From NCBI GenBank assembly GCA_965228015.1, contig OZ245787.1:372001-436000 (forward strand): a stretch of DNA of 64,000 nucleotides, read 5' to 3'. Position 1 is the first letter of the stretch. Every line of letters begins with the position of its first letter. Positions 8,634-18,435 of this stretch are shown here, in pieces. Made by a program: the position numbers and the translations under genes. The stretch is from SKKY01 sp965228015. GTDB taxonomy: Bacteria; Bacillota; Peptococcia; Peptococcales; SKKY01. The notes under the pieces were generated by a model. The model saw only the letters and a program-made list of their open reading frames with translations. It was not told the DNA's origin and made no database searches.

Positions 8634-9824
8634 TTAGTTCATTACGTGCATTATTCTGTTTTTGAATCTCCAAAAATTTCTTACACCATAAGTATTTCTT
8701 TTTAAAACCTTAATTTTGTTGTTAACTCCTTCTGTATATCCGTTAGTATAAGTACAAGTAAATGAATTAAGAATATATTTCTGCCAGTTGAAAATGGTTC
8801 TGGAGCATTTATCGAATTCTTCAAGCTCACAGAACATAACAAACATATACCAGGCTTTCAAATTCTTTTTTGCACTTTCTAAATCACTGCTGTCAACAAA
8901 GTTATAAAATTTTTCTTTTAACATATAAGCTTTTTGCAGTTTCTCAGAAGTAGCAAGCATAACGTTTACCTGGTCAATTTCTTCAGGAGTTAAATACTTC
9001 ATTCTTTTTAAGAGAAGGGAGCGACTTCTTTTGAAATATCTTCGCCTTTCCTTGGCAAATTTCTTTTGCTCATCTTTCCTAATTCTTTCAAATGCCTAAG
9101 TGACCTGCCTAATGAAATGGAATTTATCGATAATGATAGTTGCATTTTTAAAATATGTTTCAATAATATCCTTGTAAGGTTGCCACATATCCATAATGAA
9201 GTATTTTACTTTATCCCTGTCATTGAATTTCCTGAAATAGTCCGATAAAATGTGTTGTTCTCTTCCGTGAAGAATATCAAGTACCTTCTTGTTTTGGGGA
9301 TCAGTTAATATGCACTGGTACTTTTTTGCCCCCGGCATTACCTTTAAATTCATCAATAGAGATTACTTCGGGCAATTTTGTTAGGGAATAGTTTATGAAT
9401 CTAAAAAGCCTGAGAGCCGTTGATGGTGAAATATTATTCTCTTTGGCAATATCAGATACAGAGTAAACATTTTTCATTCGAGTAATTATGTATTTTATCA
9501 GCCTGCTGGTCATTCTTTGATAGCGGGGGAGAAAATCATTTTTTTCGTAGAATTTTTTATTGCAGTGACTACAAACGTACCTTCTTTTTTTATAGTAAAG
9601 GTAGGTTTTCTTCCTTGAGATGGAAATATCTTTTATCATTTGAATTCTGTAATCATGAACTTTACTGGTTTGTTGATGGCATTTGGGGTAATTGTGAGTT
9701 TTAATCTCCAGAGAAAAAGGAAAGGACGTTGAATCAGAAGAAGTTTCTAATTGTTCTAAAATTATCCCTTTAAAACCAATTAATTTTTTAATATAATAGT
9801 TATTAATAGAGCATAAGTAAATTC
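8634..9824 (-). pseudogene. ISL3-family transposase, copy 2, disrupted
   Basis: Starts at the ATG at 9824 and would end at 8634. The zinc-finger/HTH half (to 9301) and the catalytic half are in different frames, the shift being in the T6/G5 run near 9325. The Trp codon of QVT-W-AFERI is TAG here as in copies 1 and 4, but the Gln codon of TDP-Q-NKK is intact, unlike copies 1, 3 and 4. The ribosome site is weakened to AAGGAAG. Confidence 0.82.
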
Positions 9825-9945
9825 TTCCTTAGATTACAGTGGGTGTTCTCTAATATGGATTTACCCAATGCTCTGTATTTTTTCGCAAAAAAATGTCAGA
9901 ATGGTTTTTACCACCCCAACATTTATTGTAGAACCCTTTAAAAAT

Positions 9946-9986
9946 AAATACCTTCTCCCTGCAAAGCTCAGGGAGAAGGTATTTTT
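9946..9986 (+). terminator. Intrinsic terminator between ISL3 copy 2 and livH
   Basis: A perfect 16-bp stem AAATACCTTCTCCCTG / CAGGGAGAAGGTATTT with a 7-nt loop, followed by TT and ATG. It probably terminated korDABC before the element inserted upstream of it, because livH starts only about 40 bp further on. Confidence 0.85.
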
Positions 9987-10027
9987 ATGTTACGTTAACA
10001 CACACAGAGTAGATGGAGAGGATCACA

Positions 10028-10935
10028 TTGACAATTGACGCTTTTCTGCAACATCTTGCAAATGGAATATCGCTTGGCAGTTTATATACCTTAATAGCTA
10101 TAAGTTACACAATGGTGTATGGCATATTAAGACTTATAAATTTTGCTCATGGAGAAATCTTCATGCTTAGTACATATGTAGCTCTTTACGGAGTTGCTTT
10201 GTTCACATTACCTTGGCAATTAGCCTTCCTTTTAGCAATCCTGATTACAGGTCTGATGGGAGTTTTAATAAAAAAAGCAGCATATAGTCCACTTAGAGAA
10301 TCACCAAAGATGTCTGTTTTAATTTCGGCTATTGGTATTTCTTTCTTTTTACAAAATCTTGGATTGGTAATTTTCACAGGAAGACCAAAAACTTTCCCAA
10401 GGCCAGATTTTTTGCAAAAATGTTTGATTTTGGTGGAATTAAAATAATGAGTCTGACTTTTGTTATTCCTGTAGTAGCGGCAATATTTCTTGGAATTTTA
10501 GTATTCCTTGTAAATAAAACTAAAATGGGTATGGCTATGAGAACGGTATCAAAAGATTTTGAAACCGCAAGACTAATGGGAATTGATGTAGATAAAGTAA
10601 TTTCCTTTACCCTTTTTATTGGTTCGGCATTAGCTGCAGTTGGCGGAATTATGTGGGGAATGAAATTTCCCAGAATTGATCCTTTGCTAGGGCTGCTTCC
10701 TGGATTAAAATGTTTTATTGCAGCTGTAGTTGGGGGAATTGGAAGTATTACCGGAGCTGTAATTGGTGGATTCTTCCTTGGATTGGGTGAAATTATGCTT
10801 GTAGCATTTTTCCCTGAATTTTCTGGTTACAGAGATGCTTTTGCATTCGTTTTATTAATAATGATTCTCCTTGTAAAACCAACAGGTATTATAGGGGAAA
10901 AAACGACAGAGAAGGTGCGATCATATGGAATATAG
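10028..10935 (+). pseudogene. livH: Branched-chain amino acid ABC permease LivH, frameshifted
   Basis: LivH is one of the two membrane subunits of the LIV-type amino acid importer. The N-terminal part (GISLGSLYTLIAISYTMVYG, LINFAHGEIFML) and the C-terminal part (MRTVSKDFETARLMGIDVDK, VGGIGSITGAVIGGF) are both typical. They lie in different frames: the first closes at 10447, the second runs to 10935. Adding one T to the T6 run at 10408-10413 restores RPDFFAKMFDFGG and a normal 302-residue protein. The TTG at 10028 is preferred as start because GGAGAGG lies 6 bp upstream; an in-frame ATG at 10013 lacks a site. livM overlaps its end. Confidence 0.85.
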
Positions 10936-11988
10936 TAAACTTAAAAAGATACTTACATTCTCAAGCTTTATTCTTCTGATTGCACTTATATATTTTGCTC
11001 CGGCTTTTTTAAATGACTATGCAATCAGAATTCTTAATTTGTCAGCAATTTACGTTATTCTTGCTGCTAACTTGAATTTAACTAACGATTTTACAGGTCT
11101 CTTTTCTTTAGGCCACGCAGGTTTTATGAGTATTGGTGCTTATACAACAGCTTTATTGCTAATGAGTGAAAAAACAAAAATAATGAACTTTTATATGTAT
11201 GATATCTGGCCACCACTACAGGGAATTACCTTGCATTTAGTTCCAAGCCTATTAATTGGTGGTACCTTTGCTGCTATTTTTGCTGTAGTAATTGGAGCTC
11301 CTACTTTAAAACTCAGAGGAGACTATTTAGCTATCGCTACTCTTGGTTTTGGTGAAATTATCAAAGTAATTTTTAAAAATTCTCACTCCATTACAAATGG
11401 TGCTTTAGGATTAAAAGGTATTCCTGGGGTTACTAACTTTTGGTGGAACTGGGGAATTGCAGCTCTTGTAATTTTTATAGTTAAAAATATACTAGATTCA
11501 AGCTATGGATTTGCATTTAAAGCTATCAGAGATGATGAAATTGCTGCAAAGTCCATAGGTGTTAATATTTTTAACTATAAGTTATTGTCCTTTGTTATCA
11601 GTGCTTTTTTGCCGGTATTGGAGGCGGATTACTTGCGATTCTTCTTTCAACTATTGATCCGATAATGTTTAGATTTGTATTTACGTATCGATTTCTTATG
11701 ATAGTTGTAATAGGAGGATTGGGAAGTCTTGCAGGTTCCGTAATAAACGGAATTTTTATCACTATTATGATGGAAGTTCTTCGTTTCGTTGAGCAACCTA
11801 TGAATTTTGGACCTATTGCTATTCCTGGAATTCCTGGAATGAGAATGGTTATTTACAGTTTAATTCTTTTATTTGTAATTCTTTTCTATCAGAAAGGTAT
11901 TATGGGAACTAATGAATTTAGCTGGAAATGGATTCTAAAAAAATTAAAACTGGATAAATTGATTAAAAAGGAGGCTGCTGAACAGTAA
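10925..11988 (+). pseudogene. livM: Branched-chain amino acid ABC permease LivM, frameshifted
   Basis: The second LIV permease subunit. The ATG at 10925 overlaps the end of livH. LNLTNDFTGLFSLGHAGFMSIGAY and LRGDYLAIATLGFGEI are hallmark segments. After LLSFVISAF the frame runs into an unrelated tail and stops at 11665, while IMFRFVFTYRFLMIVVIGGLGS continues in the next frame to 11988. One extra T in the T6 run at 11605-11610 would restore an unbroken protein of about 354 residues. Two adjacent genes with the same type of T-run deletion suggest either a shared mutational bias or sequencing error. Confidence 0.85.
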
Positions 11989-12755
11989 TGGAAAAAACTA
12001 TTCTAAAAACCAATGACCTTACAATGATTTTTGGTGGATTAACAGCAGTTTCCAAATTAAATCTTGATATAAAAGAAAATCAGATTTATGGTCTTATTGG
12101 CCCTAACGGAGCTGGTAAAACAACAGCATTTAACATGATTACCGGAGTATATATGCCATCAGCAGGAGAAGTAATATTTGATGGTGTTGATATTTCAAAA
12201 TTCAGACCTAATAAAATTACCAACCTTGGAGTAGCCAGAACTTTTCAAAACATTAGATTATTCAGCACGATGACTGTAATTGAAAATGTTATAGTAGCAA
12301 GGCATTTAAGAATGGGGACAAACCTTCCTGAAGCAATTTTAGGATTACCTTCATATAAAAAGAAACATCAGGAATCCTATGATGAAGCAATGGATCTTCT
12401 TAAAAAAGTTGATTTAGAAAAAGAAGCGGGAGAATTAGCAACTTCTTTACCTTATGGCAAACAAAGGAGATTAGAAATTGCCAGAGCTCTTGCAACAACA
12501 CCTAAATTACTATTACTTGATGAGCCTGCTGCCGGAATGAATCCCCAGGAATCAATTGAATTAATGAATTTTATTGCAAAAATCAGAGACCAATTTTCAT
12601 TAACTATTTTAATGATTAAACATCATATGCAGGTTGTTATGGGAATTTGTGAACGGATTACAGTTCTTGATTATGGTCAGACTATTGCAATTGGTAATCC
12701 TGAAGAAATTCAAAATAACCAAAGAGTTATTGAAGCATACTTGGGGGTAGATTAA
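11988..12755 (+). CDS. livG: Branched-chain amino acid ABC transporter ATPase LivG
   Basis: A 255-residue ATPase with Walker A GPNGAGKTT, signature LPYGKQRRLEIARAL, Walker B LLLLDEPAAGMNP, and the LivG-type insertion around AILGLPSYKKK. It powers uptake through LivHM. The H-loop segment reads MIKHHMQVV where most relatives have IEHDM; the H-loop His is kept but the neighbouring acidic residues are not, which is unusual. The gene abuts livM and livF with no gap, in the standard livHMGF order. Confidence 0.93.
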   Translation: MEKTILKTNDLTMIFGGLTAVSKLNLDIKENQIYGLIGPNGAGKTTAFNMITGVYMPSAGEVIFDGVDISKFRPNKITNLGVARTFQNIRLFSTMTVIENVIVARHLRMGTNLPEAILGLPSYKKKHQESYDEAMDLLKKVDLEKEAGELATSLPYGKQRRLEIARALATTPKLLLLDEPAAGMNPQESIELMNFIAKIRDQFSLTILMIKHHMQVVMGICERITVLDYGQTIAIGNPEEIQNNQRVIEAYLGVD

Positions 12756-13484
12756 ATGTTGCTTAAACTAGAAAATCTTAATGTATATTACGGAGGGATT
12801 TATGCTTTAAAAGGCATAAATCTTAACGTTGAAGAAAATAAAATTATTACCCTTATAGGTGCTAATGGTGCAGGAAAAAGTTTAACACTAAGAGCTGTTT
12901 CCGGCCTTGTTAATTCAAGTGGAGGAAGTATTTTTTATAAGGGAGAAGATGTTACAAGCATTAAAACTACAGAAAAGGTTAAAAAGGGTATTACTTTGGT
13001 TCCTGAGGGAAGAAGAGTGTTTGCAAACCTTACTGTTTATGAAAACTTGTTATTAGGTGTATACTTAAGAAATGATAAAAAAGAAATTGAAAATGATATT
13101 GAGTATGTATATTCATTATTCCCAAGACTAAAAGAAAGAGTATGGCAGCATGCCGGAACTCTTTCTGGTGGAGAACAGCAAATGTTTGCTATAGGAAGAG
13201 CTTTAATGGCTCGTCCTGAGCTGATTATGATGGATGAACCATCTTTAGGTCTTGCACCTCTTGTAATAAAAGATGTATTTAATATTATTCAGGAAATTCA
13301 TAAACAAGGTGTGACAATCCTTTTGATTGAGCAAAATGCTAATGCTGCATTAAACATTACAGACTATGGATATGTTCTTGAAACAGGTAAAATTGTTCTT
13401 GAAACAGGCAAAATTGTTCTTGAAGGACCAGGAAAAGAGCTCGCAGAAAATGAAGAAGTTAAGAAGGTATACCTGGGCAGTTAA
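12756..13484 (+). CDS. livF: Branched-chain amino acid ABC transporter ATPase LivF
   Basis: A 242-residue ATPase with Walker A GANGAGKS, signature LSGGEQQMFAIGRAL, Walker B LIMMDEPSLGLAP and H-loop region LLIEQNA. Near the C-terminus the segment VLETGKI is present twice in tandem, from a 21-bp repeat at 13374-13394 and 13395-13415 differing by one base. It adds seven residues in frame to a beta-strand region normally read as VLETGKIVLEG. No gene for the periplasmic-type binding protein (LivJ/K) is found beside this cluster; ISL3 copy 2 lies upstream. Confidence 0.92.
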   Translation: MLLKLENLNVYYGGIYALKGINLNVEENKIITLIGANGAGKSLTLRAVSGLVNSSGGSIFYKGEDVTSIKTTEKVKKGITLVPEGRRVFANLTVYENLLLGVYLRNDKKEIENDIEYVYSLFPRLKERVWQHAGTLSGGEQQMFAIGRALMARPELIMMDEPSLGLAPLVIKDVFNIIQEIHKQGVTILLIEQNANAALNITDYGYVLETGKIVLETGKIVLEGPGKELAENEEVKKVYLGS

Positions 13485-13563
13485 ATTTTCAGAAAATTCT
13501 CCAAAAAACCCCTTGATAAAAAATTTTTTATAGCATATTATCAAATTTAACAAGTATATGGGG

Positions 13564-13617
13564 GTGAAAAATTTGATCATTACTCAGGGAAAACCTATCT
13601 TTTTAGAAAAAAACTAA
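13564..13617 (+). CDS. Possible 17-residue peptide ORF
   Basis: GTG at 13564 (or TTG at 13573) opens a short frame ending MIITQGKPIFLEKN-stop. A GGGGG tract overlaps the GTG and a terminator follows 15 bp later. It stands alone between livF and sdhC. It may be a real small protein, a leader peptide, or the remains of a lost gene. I do not recognise it. Confidence 0.3.
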   Translation: MKNLIITQGKPIFLEKN

Positions 13618-13631
13618 TATATAAGGCTGTT

Positions 13632-13668
13632 AGCAACTCTTGACATAATATGGCAGGGTTGCTTTTTT
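13632..13668 (+). terminator. Intrinsic terminator between livF and sdhC
   Basis: AGCAAC ... GTTGCT with one mismatch-extended pair is followed by a T6 run. It separates the liv transcript (and the possible small ORF) from the sdh operon. Confidence 0.7.
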
Positions 13669-13713
13669 AGTTTGAACTTTTTTTAACAAAACAAAATTGA
13701 AAGAGGTGTAGAA

Positions 13714-14340
13714 ATGACGGTAAGTAAAAAACAATTTGCACTTAAAAAAATTCATTCCCTTTTAGGAATTATTCCCTTGGGAATATTCCTGGCAGAACAC
13801 TTTATTATTAATGCATCTGTTTTATTTGGCGTTGATAAATTTGAAGCCATCGTTCATATTCTTGAGAGTACACCATTTATTTGGGTTCTTGAGTGGGTAA
13901 TTATTTTCATTCCTTTATTAATTCATGGTCTTCTAGGTGTATATTTTGCACTACAAGCAAAAATGAACTTCCAAAATTACACGAATACCAGCAATATTTT
14001 CTTTTCAGTTCAAAGATTTTCAGGATTATACTTGTTTGTTTTTCTTCTTTATCATATTTATTCTGTAAAAATTCACAGCATATTAACTGGATCTACTTTT
14101 ACAGACATTATTCAATCTCAGTTTTCTAATCCAATATTGTTTTTCTTATATTTTCTTTTTGTAGTTGCCGCATCATTCCATTTAATGAATGGTTTATATG
14201 GTTTTGCTATTAACTGGGGAATTACAAGAGGAGAGAGATTCCAAAAAATTTGGCAGGGTATTACTTTTCTTCTTTTTGCTGGATTCTCAGGATTTTGGTT
14301 CTTAGTAATGTCAGGATTTTTAGGAATCGTTCAGTTTTAA
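13714..14340 (+). CDS. sdhC: Succinate dehydrogenase/fumarate reductase cytochrome b subunit
   Basis: A 208-residue, five-helix membrane anchor of the Bacillus/Wolinella diheme cytochrome b type. It binds quinone and anchors the flavoprotein and iron-sulfur subunits. Candidate heme-ligand histidines lie in KKIHSLLG, AEHFIIN, LLIHGLLG, LYHIYS and ASFHLMNG, within or near the hydrophobic helices. AGAGGTG precedes the ATG at 13714. It is first in sdhCAB. Whether the complex runs as fumarate reductase or succinate dehydrogenase in this anaerobe cannot be decided from sequence. Confidence 0.9.
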   Translation: MTVSKKQFALKKIHSLLGIIPLGIFLAEHFIINASVLFGVDKFEAIVHILESTPFIWVLEWVIIFIPLLIHGLLGVYFALQAKMNFQNYTNTSNIFFSVQRFSGLYLFVFLLYHIYSVKIHSILTGSTFTDIIQSQFSNPILFFLYFLFVVAASFHLMNGLYGFAINWGITRGERFQKIWQGITFLLFAGFSGFWFLVMSGFLGIVQF

Positions 14341-14364
14341 AAATATGAAGAGGAGGATTATATA

Positions 14365-16167
14365 ATGGCGAATAAAGTAATTGTCATTGGTGGTGGTCTT
14401 GCAGGTCTTATGGCATCCATGAGAACTGCTGAAGCTGGTATGAAAGTACAAATATTTTCTGTTGTACCAGTAAAAAGATCCCATTCAGTGTGTGCTCAGG
14501 GTGGTATAAACGGAGTGCTACATACAAAGGGCGATGGTGATACTCCAGCGCAGCATTTTTACGACACAATTTATGGCGGAGATTTTTTAGCTAACCAAAC
14601 TGCAGCAAAAAATATGTGTGACAATGCACCAAGAATATTAGAGCTATTTGACAGAATGGGGGTTCCTTTTACTAGAACTCCAGAAGGTAACCTTGATTTC
14701 AGACATTTTGGCGGTCAAAAATTAGCAAGAACTGCCTTCGTAGGGGCATCTACGGGTCAGCAGCTTATGTATGCAATTGATGAGCAGGTTAGAAGACTTG
14801 AAGACCAAAAGAAAGTTGAAAAATTTGAAAACTGGGAATTTATTGGAACAATCATAGAAAATGATAAGTGTGCAGGAATTGTTGCACAAAATATGTTCAC
14901 TATGGAAATTAAAGCTTTCCCGGCTGATGCTGTAATAATTGCTACTGGTGATTTAGGAGCAATATATGGCAGAAGTACTAATTCCACTATTAACAACGGT
15001 AGTGCTGCTGGTATTGTATACGCTCAGGGAGTTAAATATGCAAATGCTGAGTTTATTCAAATTCACCCAACTGCAATTCCCAGAGATGACAAAAACAGAT
15101 TAATGTCAGAGTCAGCCAGAGGAGAAGGTGGAAGAATTTGGACATACAAAGACGGAAAACCTTGGTATTTCCTTGAAGAAATGTATCCGGCTTACGGTAA
15201 CCTTGTTCCAAGAGATATTGCAACCAGAGCTATTTTCTCTGTTTGTGTAGACCAAAGACTTGAAATTAACGGAGAAAATCAAGTTTATCTTGATCTTACT
15301 CATATTGATGCCCATGAACTTGATAGAAAACTAGGGGTAATTTTAGAAATATACGAACAATTTGTTGGTGATGATCCAAGAAAAGTTCCAATGAAAATTT
15401 TCCCTTCAGTTCATTACGCAATGGGTGGTATCTGGAGTGACTACCATACACATATGACAAATATTCCTGGACTTTTTGCTTGTGGTGAGTGTGAGTATTC
15501 TTATCACGGAGCAAACAGACTTGGAGCCAACTCATTATTATCAGCAACTTATTCTGGTTCTGTTGCGGGTCCTTCAGCAGCAAATTATATTAAAGGCTTA
15601 GAAAAATCTAGCGAAGCAAGCACAGACCTTCTTGCAGCGGAAGAGAAAAAATATCAGGCTGAATATGCAGAAATACTTGCTATGAGAGGAACGGAAAATC
15701 CATTTATTCTTCATGATGAGATGGGTGTTTTAATGACTGAAAACGTTACAGTTGTTAGAGAAAACCCCAGACTTGAAAAAACCCTTGATATTCTAAAAGA
15801 ATTTAAAGAAAGATATAAAAATATTAATTGCTCTGACCAAAGTGCCAGCGGAAACCAAACTGCACTTCATATCAGAAGACTTAAGTATATGATGAATCTT
15901 GCAGAATTAATTACAGCAGGAGCTCTTGCAAGAAATGAAAGTCGTAGTGCTCACTATAAACCAGAATTCCCACAAAGAAATGATGATGAATGGTTAAAAA
16001 CTACTATTGGAACATATTCTGAGAATGGTCCTATTCTGTCTTATGAAGATGTAGACTTATTACATATTAAACCTGTTAAGAGAGTTTATGATGTTGATAA
16101 TGCCAGCGGTAAAGGTAAAGAACTGGAAGAGAAGGAAGCTTCTGCAGGTGAGGAGGATAAAAAATGA
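14365..16167 (+). CDS. sdhA: Succinate dehydrogenase/fumarate reductase flavoprotein subunit
   Basis: A 600-residue flavoprotein that interconverts succinate and fumarate. It has an N-terminal FAD-binding VIGGGLAGLMA, then HSVCAQGGING with the histidine that carries covalent FAD. ESARGEGG, VPRDIATRAI, SVHYAMGGI and GANRLGANSLLSA (active-site region) follow. The C-terminus ends in a charged tail rich in Glu/Lys. AGGAGG precedes the ATG at 14365. The stop overlaps the sdhB start by 4 bases. It appears intact. Confidence 0.94.
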   Translation: MANKVIVIGGGLAGLMASMRTAEAGMKVQIFSVVPVKRSHSVCAQGGINGVLHTKGDGDTPAQHFYDTIYGGDFLANQTAAKNMCDNAPRILELFDRMGVPFTRTPEGNLDFRHFGGQKLARTAFVGASTGQQLMYAIDEQVRRLEDQKKVEKFENWEFIGTIIENDKCAGIVAQNMFTMEIKAFPADAVIIATGDLGAIYGRSTNSTINNGSAAGIVYAQGVKYANAEFIQIHPTAIPRDDKNRLMSESARGEGGRIWTYKDGKPWYFLEEMYPAYGNLVPRDIATRAIFSVCVDQRLEINGENQVYLDLTHIDAHELDRKLGVILEIYEQFVGDDPRKVPMKIFPSVHYAMGGIWSDYHTHMTNIPGLFACGECEYSYHGANRLGANSLLSATYSGSVAGPSAANYIKGLEKSSEASTDLLAAEEKKYQAEYAEILAMRGTENPFILHDEMGVLMTENVTVVRENPRLEKTLDILKEFKERYKNINCSDQSASGNQTALHIRRLKYMMNLAELITAGALARNESRSAHYKPEFPQRNDDEWLKTTIGTYSENGPILSYEDVDLLHIKPVKRVYDVDNASGKGKELEEKEASAGEEDKK

Positions 16168-16906
16168 AAACAGTACGTTTAAAAATCAAAAGAAGAGAAA
16201 GTGAAAATACTCCAAGCTACTGGGAAGAATTTGAAGTTCCTTACAGACCTGCAATGAATGTAATTGCCTGTTTAATGGCAATACAAAAAAATCCAGTTAA
16301 TGCACAAGGACAGCCAACTACTCCAGTTGCTTTTGAAAGCAATTGCCTTGAAGAAGCATGCGGATCTTGTTCTATGGTAATTAACGGAAAAGCAAGACAG
16401 GCTTGCTCTGCTTTAATTGATAATTTAAAGCAACCAATTACCCTTGAACCAATGGATAAATTCAAAGTAATCAGAACCTTTATATTGACCGTCAGGCATT
16501 TTTTGATGCATTAAGAAAAGTAAAAGCCTGGGTTGATATAGATGGCAGCCATGAACTTGGACAAGGACCACGTTACTCCAGACAAGTTCAGGAACTTCGT
16601 TATGATATCTCCAGATGTATGACTTGTGGTGTGTGCGGACAGGTTTGTCCAAACTATAGTTCAAATACCAAATTTGTTGGCCCTCATGTTGCTCCACAAG
16701 TAGTTAGCTTTAATCTTCATCCAAACGGAGCATTTGATAAAGAAGAAAGATTAGAAGCTTTAATGGATGAGGGAGGAATTTTTGAATGTGGTAACTCTCA
16801 AAACTGTGTTACCTCTTGTCCTAAAGAGATACCATTAAGACAATCCATAGCTCAGGCGAAATCAGAAGTTACCTGGTTAGGAATAAAATCATTATTCACT
16901 AAATAG
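16164..16906 (+). pseudogene. sdhB: Succinate dehydrogenase/fumarate reductase iron-sulfur subunit, frameshifted
   Basis: The N-terminal 2Fe-2S domain (CLEEACGSCSMVINGKARQAC) is read to 16514. The C-terminal domain with CMTCGVCGQVCP and CGNSQNCVTSCP, for the 4Fe-4S and 3Fe-4S clusters, lies in the next frame and ends at 16906. Inserting one base near 16478, changing ATCAGAACC to ATCAGAGACC, rejoins KVIRDLYIDRQAFFDALRK and gives 248 residues, the normal SdhB length. Unlike most lesions here it is not in a long homopolymer. The complex would be inactive if the mutation is real. Confidence 0.85.
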
Positions 16907-16970
16907 AATTATGTGATAAAATTAGAATTGTGAATTATCAAAATATTTAAAAAATAAGCGGGGTGTTCAG

Positions 16971-17816
16971 ATGCGTGATGTAAATGTAAATTTAATTACT
17001 GAAAAAGTAAGAGAACTATGTATAACTTCTAATTGTGATTTGCCTAAAGACGTTGAGGACAAATTAAAGGAAAGGTATGAAAAAGAAGAGTCTTCCTTTG
17101 GAAAATATTCAATGGAAAATGTTTTGGATAACATTAAAATTGCCAGAGAAGAAAATGTTGCTATTTGTCAGGATGCTGGCCTAGCAGTAATTTTTATGGA
17201 AATTGGACAAGATGTTCATTTAGTTGGTGGAGATTTGGCAGCCGCTGTTGATGAAGGTGTAAGACAGGGTTTTAAAGATGGATATTTAAGAAATTCTGCT
17301 GTTGATGATCCAATTTTTGTTAGAAAAAATACTGGGGATAATACTCCCGCCTTGCTATATACAGAAATAGTACCAGGGGACAAAGTAAAAATTACTGTTG
17401 CACCAAAAGGTGGCGGGGCTGAAAACATGAGTCAAATGAAAATGTTAAAGCCAGCTAAAGGTGTTGAAGGTGTTAAAAAATTCGTTGTTGAATCAGTTAT
17501 TAATGCTGGAGGTAACCCTTGTCCTCCTGTAGTTGTTGGCGTTGGTGTTGGAGGTACTATAGAAAAAACTGCAATGCTTGCGAAAAAGTCTCTCATGAGA
17601 GAAGCAGGAAAGCCAAACCCAAATCCTTTATATGCAAAGTTAGAGGCTGAAATTTTAGAAGAAGTTAATAAGTCTGGTGTTGGGCCACAAGGTTTAGGTG
17701 GAAGATTTACAGCTTTTGCTGTTCACATTGACTATTTCCCAGCTCATATAGCTTCAATGCCAGTTGTTGTAAACTTGAACTGTCACGCTGCAAGACATAA
17801 AGAAGCAATTATATAA
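16971..17816 (+). CDS. Fumarate hydratase class I, alpha subunit
   Basis: A 281-residue alpha chain of the two-subunit, oxygen-sensitive 4Fe-4S fumarase, converting fumarate and malate. CQDAGLAV holds a likely cluster cysteine. APKGGGAENMSQMKMLKPAKG and PPVVVGVGVGGTIEKTAMLAKK are family signatures, and a late NLNCHAARHKE carries a further cysteine. It is followed 19 bp later by the beta subunit. L(+)-tartrate dehydratase is a close relative, but the sdh/malic-enzyme neighbourhood favours fumarase. Confidence 0.9.
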   Translation: MRDVNVNLITEKVRELCITSNCDLPKDVEDKLKERYEKEESSFGKYSMENVLDNIKIAREENVAICQDAGLAVIFMEIGQDVHLVGGDLAAAVDEGVRQGFKDGYLRNSAVDDPIFVRKNTGDNTPALLYTEIVPGDKVKITVAPKGGGAENMSQMKMLKPAKGVEGVKKFVVESVINAGGNPCPPVVVGVGVGGTIEKTAMLAKKSLMREAGKPNPNPLYAKLEAEILEEVNKSGVGPQGLGGRFTAFAVHIDYFPAHIASMPVVVNLNCHAARHKEAII

Positions 17817-17835
17817 TTGGAAAGGGTGTGTAATA

Positions 17836-18390
17836 ATGTCAAATATTAAAAAATTAACTACTCCATTAACTGAAGAACAAGTTGTTGGTTTAAAAGCTGG
17901 AGATCAGGTTATTATATCTGGAACTATTTATACTGGTCGTGATGCTGCACATAAAAACTTAATTAAAGCACTAAATGAAGGAACAAAGCTTCCCTTTGAA
18001 CTAAAAGATCAAATTATTTATTATGTAGGTCCATGTCCAGCAAAACCAGGACAAGCAATAGGTTCTGCTGGTCCAACAACAAGCGGACGTATGGATTCTC
18101 TTACAGATGCTCTTTTAAGCAAAGGCTTAAGAGGTATGATTGGTAAAGGGCCAAGAAATGCTGAAGTTATTGATTCAATGAAAAGAAATAAAGCAGTTTA
18201 TTTTGCTGCAACGGGTGGAGCTGGAGCTTTAATTGCTAGAGCAATAAAAAAAGCAGAAGTAGTTGCTTATCCTGAATTAGGACCAGAAGCAATTCACAAA
18301 CTTGAAGTTGAAGATTTCCCTGCAGTTGTTGTAATTGATATTGAAGGTAATGATCAATATAAAATTGGTAAGGCGAAATATGCAATATAA
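17836..18390 (+). CDS. Fumarate hydratase class I, beta subunit
   Basis: A 184-residue beta chain. The ISGTIYTGRDAAHKNL, YYVGPCPAKPGQAIGSAGPTTSGRMD and GKGPRN segments form the substrate pocket in this family. ATG 17836 has AAAGGGTG upstream. It sits directly between the alpha subunit and malic enzyme, giving a fumarate-malate-pyruvate route next to sdhCAB. Confidence 0.9.
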   Translation: MSNIKKLTTPLTEEQVVGLKAGDQVIISGTIYTGRDAAHKNLIKALNEGTKLPFELKDQIIYYVGPCPAKPGQAIGSAGPTTSGRMDSLTDALLSKGLRGMIGKGPRNAEVIDSMKRNKAVYFAATGGAGALIARAIKKAEVVAYPELGPEAIHKLEVEDFPAVVVIDIEGNDQYKIGKAKYAI

Positions 18391-18435
18391 TTGCATGTAA
18401 ATATAATATAATTATTTTGAGGAGGAAGTTTATCA

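Larger units (their letters stand above)
8547..9935 (-). mobile_element. ISL3-family insertion sequence, copy 2
   Basis: A 1389-bp copy starting GGTTCTCTGTCAAATG and ending ...TTTATTGTAGAACC. The flanking octamers (AATATATA left, CTTTAAAA right) differ, so no target duplication remains. That suggests either drift or recombination between copies. A 16-bp-stem hairpin lies about 10 bp beyond its right end. Transposase is on the minus strand, antisense to korC. Confidence 0.85.
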
